In this document: in pieces, positions 33,679-45,429 of the stretch
How the letters are laid out: every line of letters starts with the position of its first letter
Position numbering within the stretch: the first letter of the stretch is position 1
Source: Vandiemenella viatica
Taxonomy: Eukaryota > Arthropoda > Insecta > Orthoptera > Morabidae
Length of the DNA stretch: 64,000 nt
Reading direction: 5' to 3'
Assembly (NCBI GenBank): GCA_031002005.1
Contig: CM061921.1
Span: forward strand, 149,019,283-149,083,282
Notes under the pieces: model-generated
The model's input: the letters and a program-made list of their open reading frames with translations, nothing else
The model's database searches: none
Told to the model about the DNA's origin: nothing
Translations under genes and position numbers: made by a program

Positions 33679-35225
33679 CAATTACAGTGAAGTAAATAAT
33701 TTTGGCTGACTCTTTAGAAGCCATACAAGCATCTCAGAAATTACATTGTCTGAAACCAGAAGGTCTGCAGAACAATGAAATCATAAAACAATCACCGGTG
33801 TGAGTTGATTAGCTCGATGTAGATTTTAAAAAAGGCAGCTTCCAACCTCTTTAAAGCTTAAATATACCCCCATCCTCGTGATGTTTTCCGATATATAAGG
33901 GCGCATGGCATTATTGCCCGTAAGACCCCCAAGTGTTATCCAGCTACAAAAGAGAGAGTTTCAACTTGCCGCTACTCCGCCCCTGGCATAGCTTAACCTA
34001 ACCCACCAAAACATGATGTAAACAGAATCCAGAGCTGAACATGGAGGCCGAACGATTGACCGTTTACTGCACACACAACTCTAGCTTTGCTAGAGGTAAA
34101 GGTCAGATTAGAAGCTCATAACAAATTCTGGCATCTGTGAAGTTCTGACCAACGATGTCTCAATTTACCGCAAGCTACTTTACTACTGAGCTACCAAAAT
34201 CACATTACAGTAATCAATAGTTAGCACGAAAGAAGTATCAACAGATAATCCGAAATCTATGTCCCGCAAAAACAAAATCAGGTACCACATCGTTGGTGAC
34301 ATATCGTTGGAGGAAGATGTCGCTGAGGCACATAAATATTCACCTTTCAGTGCTAGACCAGAAGTGAAGGAAATGTGATGATGCACAATTCTTAGCTGCC
34401 ATATTGTGCATCAGGTTCCTCGTATAAATTCCAAATTCCTCCGCAGTGAGTATGTAGTGAGGGCGTGTTAATGGGAATGGGGGCGTTAAATTGGTGGACA
34501 TATTAGTACGTTATTCAAAAATTAGGGCTAAATGGACCATTACCGGCTTTCACACTGTTTCTTCTTTAATTTTTCGCGCTCAGTTGAAATAGCATATTAA
34601 AAATACATCCATCAGGATTATCTTCACGTACAGTGGCACTTGATAACACTGACCACGCTGGGGGAAGCTGCTGGAAACCACCCCAGTCAAGTGATGCTGT
34701 AGAGGGGTTACACCCTCCACGATAAACGCATGCGCCTGCAAGACCTGGCATGTAAGGAACTCTGACGTTTTGATCGTCGGAGGTACGCCAGAAACGAAGG
34801 TCTCCATAAGCAAGCGGTCAGGATCCTATACGAAAGAACGTCCATCGCAAGTGTTTGAAAGGAACTGATCAGAGGTATAGAGTTGGACCAGGCGAAACTT
34901 ATTTTGCTTTAAAATTTTATTTAATAAGTACGCCAAGGAAACTGTTGTTGTTAGTCACCTGTGTTGTCAACCAGCATGCTGCTTACAATATTGTACGTAA
35001 TTGCACTACTAGGATGGTGTTGAGACCTTATGACTTCTCTGATAGAGCCAATGGGACACAACACCATCCAAGTAGTACAATACTGCAAATACCATGCAGC
35101 TGCACAAGAAATAACCTACAATAATCATGTTATTTTGTTTTACTCACAGCTACTTGTTAGTCTCAACAAAGAGACGACATCACACAGTGAAACAATTCTG
35201 ATATTGTTACAGGTTAACTTCACAA
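33679..35225. other. No gene recognised
   Basis: A tRNA-like stretch on the minus strand near 34160-34195 (TTGGTAGCTCAGTAGTAAAG) may be the remains of a SINE. The rest, up to the Jockey-type frame, has no supported feature. Confidence 0.4.
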
Positions 35226-37614
35226 GTGTTCTTGATTGGATCAAAACGGGCATCCTGCAGAGAACAATATCCTTCCCACGTGGTTGGAGGGAATGGACAC
35301 ACTTCTCCTCTGCAGCTAATAGAGACCACTGCAATTGAATTAGCAACCACCACGGGGCCCGTAACCATAATAGCAGCATACAGACCTCCGAGAAGAACAC
35401 CTCTTGAAGATGACTTCCGGCAATTACTCAACATCAGGGGAAAACTCCTGATCGGAGGGGATCGCAACGCTAAGCATCCTACCTGGAATTCGCGCATCAC
35501 CAATGCGGCTGGCAACCAACTACACCGGCTGTGCATCAGACATAATTTGCAGACCTGGGGGCCGGACGAACCGACCCACCACCCGTGGAGCGGAAATCGC
35601 CTTGACGTACTGGACATAGCAATAACTCGAGGCATCAACGGACTCGTAGCTGCACGAACGATGAACAACCTCTCATCCGACCATTCACCAGTCTTAATAG
35701 ACATAGATATTGGTCAGTGGACGCCAGCCACACCAAACCAGCCAAACTATAACAGAACAAATAGGGAGCGGTTCCGTGAAGAAGTCACCGAATGTCTCCA
35801 ACACCTGCACCCTATCGACGATAGAAGAATTGAGAATGCTATAAAACAATTCTCTACATCAATAGTCGATGCAGGTAACTCAAACACGCCACCACCAGCA
35901 ACAAGGCCGCAGTCAAGACAACTCCCGCCACAACTTCTTGCACAGATCCGGCATAAGAACAGAGTGGCCAAGGAATGGCGTTTAACCAGGCACCCGGACA
36001 CTAAACGTCTGTTAAATCGCCTGCAGCGAGAACCAAAAGCGGACCTCCAGGCACACCGCAACAGGGAGTGGGAAGCACGCCTGGCCACACTCAACGTAAG
36101 CGAAGGAAACCTCTGGTCAGCGACCAGGCACTTCACCAAAAGAAGCAAGCGTCTGCCCCCACTCAACAGTGAGAGGGGCTTGGTAGACAGCAGCGCGGAT
36201 AAAGCTAACGCCCTCGCTGACCACTTTGAAAAACAGTTCCGACCAGCCCAGGATGACGATGAGGACGAGTCCGCCAACATCCGGAGGAGACTAGCACGCT
36301 TCCCAGCTGCTGAGGACGACGGGTACGAGTTCGAGGAGATCTTGACGGAAGAAGTACGAAGAGCAATTGCTAGGCTCAACCCAAAGAAGGCTCCTGGGAA
36401 AGATAATCTGGGGAACAGGCTAATCAGGAACCCTCCACCATCATCGGTCCAACACATTACCGCACTGTTTTACGCCATACTCCGCACGCAACACTACCCC
36501 AGATGTTGGAAGGAAGCAACCGTGGCAGGCGTTCCTAAGCCAGGAAAGAATGACATCTTTCCACAGAACTACAGGCCAATTAGCCTACTTCCCTCCCTGA
36601 GCAAGGTCTTCGAGCGGCTTCTTCTAAAACGTCTAGAAGCCCATATCTCAAGCGAGAACATCATACCAGAATTCCAGTTCGGCTTCCAGAAGAAACAATC
36701 AGCCACCCAGCAAGTGCTACGAATAGTTGAACATGCTACAACGACATTCAGCGGTCGAGGCTACTGCCCACTCGTACTGTTGGACGTGGCACGAGCCTTT
36801 GACTCTGTATGGCACAGCGGTCTCCTGTACAAAATGTACACACAGGGAATCCCCGGCCCGATTGTGAAACTGACCCGGAGTTACATCACAGGCAGGTCCT
36901 TCCGAGTGAGGGTCGGAAACAACCTGTCAACACGCCGGCCAATCAACGCAGGGGTACCACCAGGGTCGGTGCTTGGACCTGTGCTTTATAACCTCTACAC
37001 CTCAGACATCCCAGCACCACCAAACGTAAGAACTGCGCTGTACGCAGACCACACCGCCTTCTACACGTCTTGCAGAAGCAAAGCTGCGGCCATACGGAGG
37101 CTACAACTGGTTCTACAACAAACAGAGGCTTGGGCCAGAAGATGGCGGATCACCATACATTCAGCCAAAACACAAGCAATCATGCTGACCAGGCGCTTGG
37201 GGAAGCGGAACCGGCGGCAGGAACCTACACCTAACCTACGCCTAAACGGTGAAAACATCAACTGGTCGAAGACTGTTAAATACCTCTGTGTTACATTAGA
37301 CTCAGACTTACATGGAGACAACACATCGAGGATCTAATACTGAAAGTCGCAGCCAGGATGAGGGAGTTGTACCCAGTCCTCAACAAGGACAGCTCCCTAG
37401 CAGCCAGCACCGGTGTCACGATATTTTGCAGCCTCATCAGGCCGATTATGGAGTATGCGTGTCCTGCCTGGGGTTACGTCTCCAAGTCTGCCTTGAGCCG
37501 CCTACAGTCAATGCAGAACCGTGCACTTCGACGCGCGCACTCCACGTGTGTAATCGATTCCCAACAGTCGACCTGCACGAAGCCGCAGGTATTCCACCCC
37601 TGAAGGACAGGATT
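35226..37614 (+). pseudogene. Jockey-type ORF2: endonuclease C-half and reverse transcriptase
   Basis: The first frame gives 703 codons. Endonuclease: VTIIAAYRPPR, LLIGGDRNAKHPTWNSR (family norm GDFNAKH, so Phe to Arg) and SDHSPVLIDI. RT: KPGKNDIFPQNYRPISLLPS, FGFQKKQSATQQVLRIVEH, LVLLDVARAFDSVWHSGL (motif A), AGVPPGSVLGPVLYNLYTSD (motif B) and LYADHTAFY at the YADD box, where the second Asp is His. The frame shifts near 37310, then continues as ARMRELYPVLNKDSSL and RPIMEYACPAWG (37358-37603). The Asp to His change alone would kill the RT. The N-terminal half of the endonuclease is missing. Confidence 0.92.
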
Positions 37615-37858
37615 AGCCGACCCCGGTAGCGCATGGCTAGCGAACTGGCTTCACGTTGCAGGGGTTGCCGGTTCGAGTCCGGCCCAGGGCATGGGTGGTT
37701 TTAACTAAGTGTAGTGTCCGTCCTGTGTTGTCCTGTTACTTATGATAATCAAAAACACATGAAGATTCTATGAACACAATTGAGAATTAATAGAAACACA
37801 GTTGCTGGCTAAATGGCTACAAGGCCGAATGCCAATTAAAAATAAAATAAAAAAAAAA
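37615..37858 (+). repeat. SINE family B copy with target-site duplication
   Basis: Head CCCCGGTAGCGCATGGCTAG, box B GGTTCGAGTCCGGCC, GGGCATGGGTGGTTTTAAC, tail TTGCTGGCTAAATGGCTAC and poly-A. Flanked by AAGGACAGGATT at 37603-37614 and 37859-37870, an exact 12-base duplication. It inserted into the Jockey reading frame between LKDRI and VQLSKTF. Confidence 0.95.
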
Positions 37859-38439
37859 AAGGACAGGATTGTTCAGTTATCAAAAACGTTCTACAGGGCC
37901 GCACTCAAATCAACAAACCCGCTCATATCTAACCTAGGGCAATATGACAACTCACAGGACAAACATAAAAGAACTCTCTCAATACTAACAAGTAATTGAA
38001 TAAAACACAGAGCAAAAGAAACGACATATCAAAAGTAAAGGTATCCCTCATTCAAAGTTGAAGGAAATGTCTACGACAAAACCTTCTATCTCAAACTGCT
38101 TAAAAATGAAACAAGCAGTAAATGCTCTGGTGTGTGTGTGTCGAGGGAATGGATATGTAACTGATGTGCTCCACAACGCAATGAGCTAAGTATGTGTCTA
38201 CGACAGCTTAAATGAAACTTTGAAAGCCTTCAAAGGGAGCGTCCATATAAACTACTTGGGCTACCTTGACCCTCCTCCCCACTTTGCCTGACGGGGCTTT
38301 TGGCCTCGACACCTCCCCCCCCCCCCCTTGTGGGGCACATATCGTTTTACCTTATTTTTCCAGAAGACACTTTGTACTGTTTTCTATTGGCAGACAATAA
38401 TTAAAATTATTGTGCATATAATAAACACAACTGATATTT

Positions 38440-38690
38440 ACCGAGCGTGGTGGGTGAACGTTTAACGTTCTGGCCTCGCATTCGGGAGGATGCGGGTTCG
38501 AATACCCCCCTCCCGGCATCCAGATTTGGGTTTTCCATGGTTTCCCAAAATCACTCCAGGCGAATGCCGGGATGATTCCTTCAAAAAGGCCATCGCCGAA
38601 TTCCTTCCCGTTCCTTGTCCGCAGTCCCATCCCGCCTCTAATTACCTTATCCGTCGACGAGGCGTAAAGCAATAAGCAAAAAAACAATAA
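38440..38690 (+). repeat. SINE family A copy, near complete
   Basis: ACCGAGCGTGGTGGGTGAAC head, GGTTCGAATACCCCC box B, full module and GACGAGGCGTAAAGC tail with a short A-rich end. Confidence 0.92.
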
Positions 38691-38923
38691 CTGATATTTG
38701 CTTTATGTAATTTTCTATAATTACAAACGTACGGAATGAAATTTTTACACCAGCCACTCCAGAAAATCATCAATTATTGCGAAAAATCTATTTCTCAAGT
38801 ACAATTAGGGATCCGTTTTTTCTTGAGATGTTACTGAAAACATTCTCCTTCTCTCATTCATCATTTTTCATTAACTGATAAAATAGAACAACCTATACCT
38901 GCCGCGTAAAAAAACTAAGAAGA

Positions 38924-39604
38924 TGTAACAGCCCTCATACCAGAACTGTAAATAGAATTATATTTTATGGAGTATCTGTAGTGAGCTAAAGTTTGCTTGA
39001 ATATGATCTGGCATGTTTGTTTTGTAATTCCTTGTAAATCAGTGTATATAGACTTTTGTTTTACGAAAGAAAATTATTTAAAATCCATTTAATATGTTTA
39101 AGAACAGAATTGTGTAAGAGAATTGCTTAAATGTGTGTAATTCCGAGTATTAATGCAAGTTACGATGTCTACAGGACAATTTTCTACAGTTTAAAATGAT
39201 TTCTGTAAATAATTTTGTATTTAAGTATCTCTAATTTCCATTTCTGACCATTTTGTAATGATGTTAAGTGATTTTGCATTGATTCAGATTGTTTTTAATA
39301 TATTTAATTGTTTGAGTAATTGTTAATGTTCGAGAAATATCGGGCGGACGCCTTTGAAGAATTCCAGAAATTTCGGCAGAAAGACAGTTTTTAGTTTTAC
39401 AGTTAGTTCACAGTTGAGTTTACAGTCAGTTTTATAAAGATTCACTTTGCATCTCCCAAAGACTGCGCTGGCATCTCTTGATTGTATCTTTGCATGTGAG
39501 AAATATCGCTGACTTGTTATTTTGAAAAATAAACAAACATCTTCATCATAACCTTCTGGTGGATTATTTTAATTAATCATTATATTAATTAAGCCACCGA
39601 AGAC
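38924..39604 (+). repeat. 0.68-kb dispersed repeat, copy 1 (solo-LTR-like)
   Basis: Begins TGTAACAGCCCTCATACC and ends near CCACCGAAGA. It contains TTATAAAGATTCAC (39434) and AATAAA near 39527. The last about 50 bases form an imperfect palindrome (CTTCTGGTGG ... CCACCGAAG) with an AT-rich loop. The inverted partner is at 44491-45163. I found no clean target duplication, so LTR status is only a guess. Confidence 0.8.
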
Positions 39605-40080
39605 CTTAATAAAGAGCTCCATTTTTAGTTTTCTTTTTGCTGCAGTTCTGTCACATTTCTTTCTACATTATCAGAGAATGATTTTTTTTATTGATTTTTT
39701 TTTATTTTTTTTATTTTTATTTTTTTATTTATTTATTTTTTTTTTTTTTTTTTTTTTGTACGTTGAAAAGATTTTTATAATCCACTGGTTACTGAAATCT
39801 CGTTGGAAAAATATTTTCGATAAGCCTTGTAAAGTTTATTATACAGCGCCACTTCAAACTACAATTTGACTTGAAATAACATTTCAGCGAGAACTGTAAT
39901 TAATGTTGTACTGAAATTCACCTGACAGAATAAAATTAGAATTATTTTATTAACGAGTGATGTGATCACTGCTTTATTTCAAACCACCAAAACGATAAGA
40001 AATGTCACTGCCCTGGAAAATTCCGGGTGACATCCGTAACCGAATTTGAGTCTAGGTACAGTATGACTTCAAGTCACACG
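39605..40080. other. T-rich spacer within the TIR element
   Basis: Dominated by T-runs at 39685-39757; short open frames here are composed of Phe and Leu and are not genes. Confidence 0.6.
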
Positions 40081-40338
40081 CATGCGTAGGTAGTACTGTT
40101 ATTATAAAGGATATCTAAATTACCCACGGAGATAATTAAATGGCAGAAATAAATATCCACATGCTGTTGCGAGTTCTGTAACTTATTTTAACCGTAACAA
40201 ATAAAATGAATGAAAAGCTACGTGGATGGCTCGCACACCCCCCCCCCTTTCTTTCCCCACCTAGCGCAGTGTAGCTATCAACACAACCTCTCCACCCCCT
40301 CCCCCCCCCTCCCAGACCGAACCATGTTTATGGATGCT

Positions 40339-41517
40339 CCAGATGTATAGTCTTTAAAATGGCGAAACACTTAACAGTGGAAACGCAGCAAGCGCTGTTA
40401 ATCTTGTTGCTATAAATTGCTGATCTCTATTTTGCTTATCCCAGTGGCTAGGTCAGTGAACTACCCAGCTGGACCATATTGGACACGAAGCTCAGGCTTG
40501 GCATACAGGCCAACCTGATTACGATTTGACGGTTCAAAATCTGGGACAGTATATGTTATGTGCCTAAAAGACTATAAACGTAAAACAAACAAATTAACAC
40601 TTTAACATTTAGAAAACAGCTTACACGGATCGCAGTGAAATGGAAACGTTAAATTTGGCAGTTACGTGTACAAGAAAGACACGTCGGTAGTGGCCATCAA
40701 GTAATGTTTTTGAATTTTAGGCAGTTTTCTCTAATTACATTGGCATATACTAGTATGATCTTCACTTTCTTTACAAATAGAATCTTACAATATGTATATA
40801 GTGTCCAGGAATGAAAGGATAATCCTGCAACCACAGATAGGTCACATTATCTTCTACTATATGACAAAATTATATTTTAGTAAAAGTCTCACCGTTTTCG
40901 AGATTATATATTTTTTTTTTTTTTCAAACATGTGACTTTGTTCAGTTTATTCCATGCCATTTCTACAAATTAAGACTTTTTGAACTCTGGCTTAATCGAT
41001 AAATGGTTGAAATGTTTTGTTCCTTCATAGCAGTAATTATATTTGGAACGAAATCTTTGAATCATTTCTGTGTCCTGTAGAGTTCTGGGAGTGCGATAAT
41101 GATTTATCACGTCACAACTAAATAGTAGACCAGATTGTCAAGTACGAGTATAAAGAGTGTGGAGTAAAATGCAAAGTGCCATTTGCTTAATAATCACGAA
41201 ACTTTTAGGAAACAACCAAATAGAGATTTTAATGGAATTCAGCAAGCAACATCTATTCGCTTACAACAGTAAAGGAGCGTTAATCACTCCACTAGTTGAA
41301 AAATACCACTAGAAAACACGCCAGACTCTCAGAGACTGAGGGCATCGACCGTCACGCTACGTCGAACACACAAACTACCTGGTCGCAGCCACACAACATC
41401 CTTATTCATTACGACGTTTAAATTCTGGTAAACAATTAAAACATAATTATATGTCTTTAGGTCTGCCTCCTGCTATCAGCGTATGAACAGCTACACCTAA
41501 CGTTACGAAGACGCTAC

Positions 41518-41519
<2 letters not shown>
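40339..41519. other. No gene recognised
   Basis: AT-rich. At 40440-40560 a possible SINE remnant (CCAGTGGCTAGGTCAGTGAA, GACGGTTCAAAATCTGG) follows a pyrimidine-rich stretch. Nothing else is supported. Confidence 0.4.
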
Positions 41520-41566
<47 letters not shown>

Positions 41567-41740
41567 TTCCGTCGACGAGGTCATTAGAGGCAGGAAAGAG
41601 CTGAGGGCAAGGGGAAGTGGGAGGAATTTTTCAATGAATTTTTTTTTTTTGAAAGAACCATCCCGACATTCGCTTAGAATGATTTGGGGAAATCATGGAA
41701 GGCTAAATGGGGCCAGAGCCACCATAATCTGTGAGAAGAC
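41520..41740 (-). repeat. SINE family A copy with a 44-base poly-A tail
   Basis: An uninterrupted plus-strand run of 44 T (41520-41563) precedes CCGTCGACGAGGTCATTAGA and the body to GGGGAAATCATGG. The head is missing. Such a long intact tail suggests recent insertion or later slippage, although the body is altered. Confidence 0.85.
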
Positions 41741-42590
41741 GTTCCAGTTAATCATTTAAAAAAAAATGCTTTTCTTGAATTTTAATTAGTTGGCGACAAT
41801 CCTTTCGTTGTTGAGGTCTCTTAGTTCTTACAATAAATTATAAAGTTTGTCACGGTCTGCGCCGGCAATTGAGTAACTGCTTCTTTGTAAAGTACAACGC
41901 AAGGATAGCAAATTTTCTGCTCAATCGTTTAAATGGTATACGGTGAGTTAATTTTCCTTTATAAGGAAATTATGCAAATAGTAACAGGTAAGACTTGAAT
42001 TAACCGTGTCGTGTTACGGAAAATAATAATTTAATTATTTTTTTTCGATTTGTGCTCTTACTATTCAGGACAGATGCAGAAGTACTGACTTGACAACATC
42101 ATACGTGCAATTCTAACACTGTCTAAAAATACAACATTTTTAATAGTATTCACGTTTCTGTATTTCTGAAAGTGTCAGTCATACGGTGTCAACATTAAGT
42201 TTTAGTATACAGCATTATTTATGATGTCAAAGGTCAATAAAACATATTCATTCGTTTCGCACCGTGTGTTCAAAAATGGAATGTCGCTTGGAAATGGAAT
42301 TATTTATTGTTTTAAGGACATTGAGAACATTTATATTTATACAGCACTTCCTTATCGAAATATAAAAAATATTTTTGCCTACACGGCGCATTCCTTCATT
42401 TCATACACACAAAGCAAAGCTCTGCAAAAGATGAAAGCTATTTTGAAGACCATTAAAACTTACGTCAGTGATTGGGATTCAAATCAGAATCTACAAATGT
42501 ACCGTACCTAATCCATTATGCCACCAAGCCGTCGTCGTAAGAAATGAAGATATGAAACATTTAAGTTATTCCGTTACATATACTGATAAG
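41741..42590. other. No supported gene
   Basis: AT-rich. A 96-codon frame at 42221-42511 is Tyr/Ile/Asn-rich and unrecognised. Confidence 0.35.
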
Positions 42591-43440
42591 CCAAACATGC
42601 TCAATAGCGCATTGTTGCACCTCTGGTATGCAATACCAGCAGCGATTCGGCGTGAAATGGATTCTACATGTCCTAGGTAGCTTTCCGAGGTATCTGGAAC
42701 CAGAAGTCTACCCAAAATCACGCATTCTCAAAAATTCAGCTAAATACCTAGGAGTAACAATACATAATAATTTATTGTGGACTGAACATGTTTCAGAAGG
42801 TAACTGGGAAAGCTAACCATATGCTCCATTTCATAGGTCTTAATTTAAAACAGTGTACGCCTGGAGTTAAATCGATTGCATTCAAAACAATAGTGTGGCC
42901 TCACTTGGAATATTGCTATTTTGTATGGGGCTGTATTCAAAATGGTTTTATAGAGGCACGTGATAAGGTCCAAAGAAGGGCCGCCCGATTCATGACAGGT
43001 GTTTCTAGCTAGAGGGTAAGCGTAAGTGCGATGTTGAAGGAGTTCAACTAATTAGAAAGTTCGTGACAGACCTATATCAGGATTACAGCAAACACATATT
43101 ACTATCAGCAACATTAAAATTTAGGAATGATAGAGAAAATAAGATAAGAGATATTAGAGCCAGACCTGATTTTTTTTTATGCTCGTTTTCTCCACGAGCG
43201 ATTATGGAATGGAATAGGAAAGATTTATCTAGCGAGAAAACTTAGAATCTGACAGGAGTAGGTCTCGAGAAAGCACTCTGGCCATCCTGATCTAGGTTTT
43301 CCAATTATTTTCCTACATTGTCCCAGGCGAATTCTGGGATGTTTCCTGAAAATAACCCAAGGGCACCTCCAGCTATATCTCGTATATGCCTTTCTACACA
43401 TAGACGATTACACTTTAGGAATCGTGGGGTAATAGTTTTT
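42591..43440 (+). mobile_element. CR1/L2-like LINE, 3' end, copy 3
   Basis: The RT C-terminus is in pieces: SAKYLGVTIHNNLLWTEHV (42738-42795), KANHMLHFIGLNLKQCTPG and VWPHLEYCYFVWG (42810-42935), VQRRAARFMTGVSS, then FVTDLYQDYSKHILLSATLK and SPRAIMEWNRKDLSSEKT (43065-43245). The 3' UTR has the module in altered form (CATCCTGATCTAGGTTTTCC) and CCAGCTATATCTCGTATATG. It is the best copy for recognising the protein. Confidence 0.87.
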
Positions 43441-44069
43441 TTTTAATGAAAACATCTATAGGCGCATTGGGCGATTTTTTTATGGGGGGTAAATCTATGA
43501 GTTCGCGTCACCGATAAGCTATGACGTACTGCGCGTTGGATTATTTTTGGATGGACAAAATTGTATGAGTTCCCGTCGCCAACATGCTTTAATAGCAGTA
43601 TATCTGTAGCTATAAGCATGACATGTTGCACTTGGACAGCAGTGAAAGTATAGATTATACTTGTATCTAACATATAAAAAAGAATGTTTGTTCATCTTCT
43701 ATGAAAAAAAAAAAACCTCTTCCCCCATATGCCCCTCAAATTTTTTCAAATGATCTTTATACAACCCACCGTTTTTGTCCGATTCCGATGGAATTTTGCA
43801 TTTGTATAGTTTAAAGCCGACAGCTAATTTGTATTGCAAAAACCCACCCTTCTCCACCTCTGCAAATGTTCTTCATATAAACCAACAGTTTTCATCCGAT
43901 TTTGATGGAACTTTGCATACGTATACTATAAAATAAATAGAAATATACTGTTTACGTTTGATTTACAAAAACTTAACCCTGTCCTCCTTTCCCTCTCCCC
44001 CTTCCCCCCCCCCCCCCCGACACCTTAATTTCTGTCAACGATGTTCAAACAAACCCACAGTTTTTATCC
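43441..44069 (+). repeat. Helitron-like remnant with internal repeats
   Basis: At 43663 A/TCTAACATATAAAAAAGAAT resembles the 5' end of the Helitrons here. Downstream a unit of the form ACCCACCGTTTTTGTCCGAT, GATGGAATTTTGCATTTG recurs near 43764, 43881 and 44050. The stretch 43463-43650 is repeated directly at 44325-44435 (GATTTTTGGATGGGTAAAAT, ACAGTATATCTGTAGCTATA). No 3' CTAG end was identified. Confidence 0.4.
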
Positions 44070-44235
44070 GATGTGGTAGCTCAGCGGTTAAGGCGCTTGA
44101 TTCCGTCTCCGGTCACGGGTTTAAACGCCGTGGTGAGCGGAAGCTGCATTTGACTATGTGAGCTACACCGAGACGTTCCTTGGTTTTGATTCCACGTTAA
44201 ACCGTAGGTTCCAGAGGAAAGGAATTGGCATCTCT
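44070..44235 (+). repeat. SINE family E copy
   Basis: TGTGGTAGCTCAGCGGTTAA with box B-like CACGGGTTTAAACGCC, then GATTCCACGTTAAACCGTAG. The head is very tRNA-like, but the stretch does not fold as a full tRNA by eye and carries the SINE body. Confidence 0.75.
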
Positions 44236-44490
44236 GCCTCTGACACAATATGTTGGTACATCTCCTTCGGCAAGATTCGACCAACTTTCAGGTTAGATTT
44301 TTAATTTTTGAAGTGAACATTTCATTAGGAGCATTGGACGATTTTTGGATGGGTAAAATCTTATGAGTTCTTGTCACCGATATGTTAATGGTAACAGTAT
44401 ATCTGTAGCTATAAGTATGGCGTGTTGTGCCTATGATATTCATAGTTTTAAGTTTTTCACTTCTGTCAGCAGTATCCAATCACTGTGTCA

Positions 44491-45163
44491 TGTTCTTCGG
44501 TGGTTTTAATTAATATTGTAATTAATTAAGTAGTCCACCAAAGTTCAGTTTAAGATTTTTTGTTTATTTTCAAAATAACGTCAGCGATATTGTTTACATG
44601 CAAAGATACAATCCACAGATACTACTGACGCATTTCCAAAGTGAATCTGTATTAACTAACTGTAAACTAACTCTGTCCTTTTGATGATTTCTTTTTTATA
44701 CCGTAGGCTCTATCGAAATTTCTGGAATTCTTCAAAGATTTCCGCCAGATATTTCTCGAACATTAACAATTATTCAAACAATTAAACATATTCAAAACAA
44801 TCAGAAATAGTACTTAATCATTTAACATCATTACAAAACAGTCAGAAGTGGAAATTAAAGATATTTAAACACAAAATTAATTACAGAAATTATTTTAAAG
44901 TGTAGAAAATTGTCTTTTAGACATCGTAACTTGCGTTAATACTTGGAATTACAAGCATTTAAGCAATTCTCTTGCAAAATTCGGTTCTTAACCATATTAA
45001 ATGGCCTTTAAACAATTTCTTTTCATAAAACAAAGTCTATATACACTGATTTACAAGAAATTGCAAAACAACCATACCAGATCATATTCAAGCAAACTTT
45101 AGCTCCTATAAATACTTCATTAAATACAATTCTACTTAAAGTTCAGGTATGAGGGCTGTTATA
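44491..45163 (-). repeat. 0.68-kb dispersed repeat, copy 2
   Basis: On the minus strand it begins TATAACAGCCCTCATACC and ends AAAACCACCGAAGA, co-linear with 38924-39604 over its whole length, with GAATATGATCTGG, GTTCGAGAAATATC and GAAGAATTCCAGAAATTTCG shared. It also has a TATA-like GGTATAAAAAAG, AATAAA and the 3' palindrome. Confidence 0.85.
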
Positions 45164-45429
45164 ACTGCCATTTTTTTTAAAAAAAAGTTTTCCTCACTAC
45201 AGAGGTTTTAGTCCAAAATAACAATAAAAACTCGAAACTCAGAACTTGACTTCATATTCTCAAAATAATTCTCCAGTTATTTCGGTCTTATGGAACTTGA
45301 ATTACGGAAAGACGATGGAAAAAGGAAAATGGCTTTTGTAAGCTGGAATGTGTAAGGTATCTCTAAGAAAATAATAGTAACATTATAACTGTAAATTACG
45401 AACCGGTGGTTTGTGGGCACAGAGCTGGC

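Larger units (their letters stand above)
35226..38000 (+). mobile_element. Jockey-type LINE, 5' truncated, split by a SINE
   Basis: The element runs from mid-endonuclease through the reverse transcriptase to the C-terminal KHKRTLSILTSN stop at about 37998. A SINE of family B sits at 37615-37858, and the coding sequence resumes after it. GC content is clearly higher than in the AT-rich flanks. The 5' limit is uncertain; upstream DNA to about 34.9 kb may also belong. Confidence 0.9.
38240..40338 (+). mobile_element. Terminal-inverted-repeat element with TACGTAG-type sub-ends
   Basis: The left end reads GGGAGCGTCCATATAAACTA and the right end, reversed, reads GGAGCATCCATAAACATGG. Long C or G runs lie just inside both ends (38311-38327 and about 40240-40310). 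Blocks CCAGAAGACACTTTGTACTG and CACATGCTGTTGCGAGTTC match the small element at 58898-59275. The middle (38.4-40.1 kb) is expanded by a SINE A copy and a 0.68-kb repeat. No transposase frame was seen. Confidence 0.65.

Noticed and set aside
35747..36457. 236-codon minus-strand frame opposite the Jockey-type LINE
   Set aside because: It is the antisense shadow of a GC-rich coding sequence, rich in Ser/Arg/Leu with no motif.
39678..39869. Hydrophobic 63-codon frame resembling membrane segments
   Set aside because: It is a translation of T-runs (Phe/Leu) and not a protein.
44070..44145. Possible functional tRNA gene
   Set aside because: Box A and B-like motifs are present, but the acceptor stem does not pair by eye and the sequence continues into a SINE body found elsewhere.
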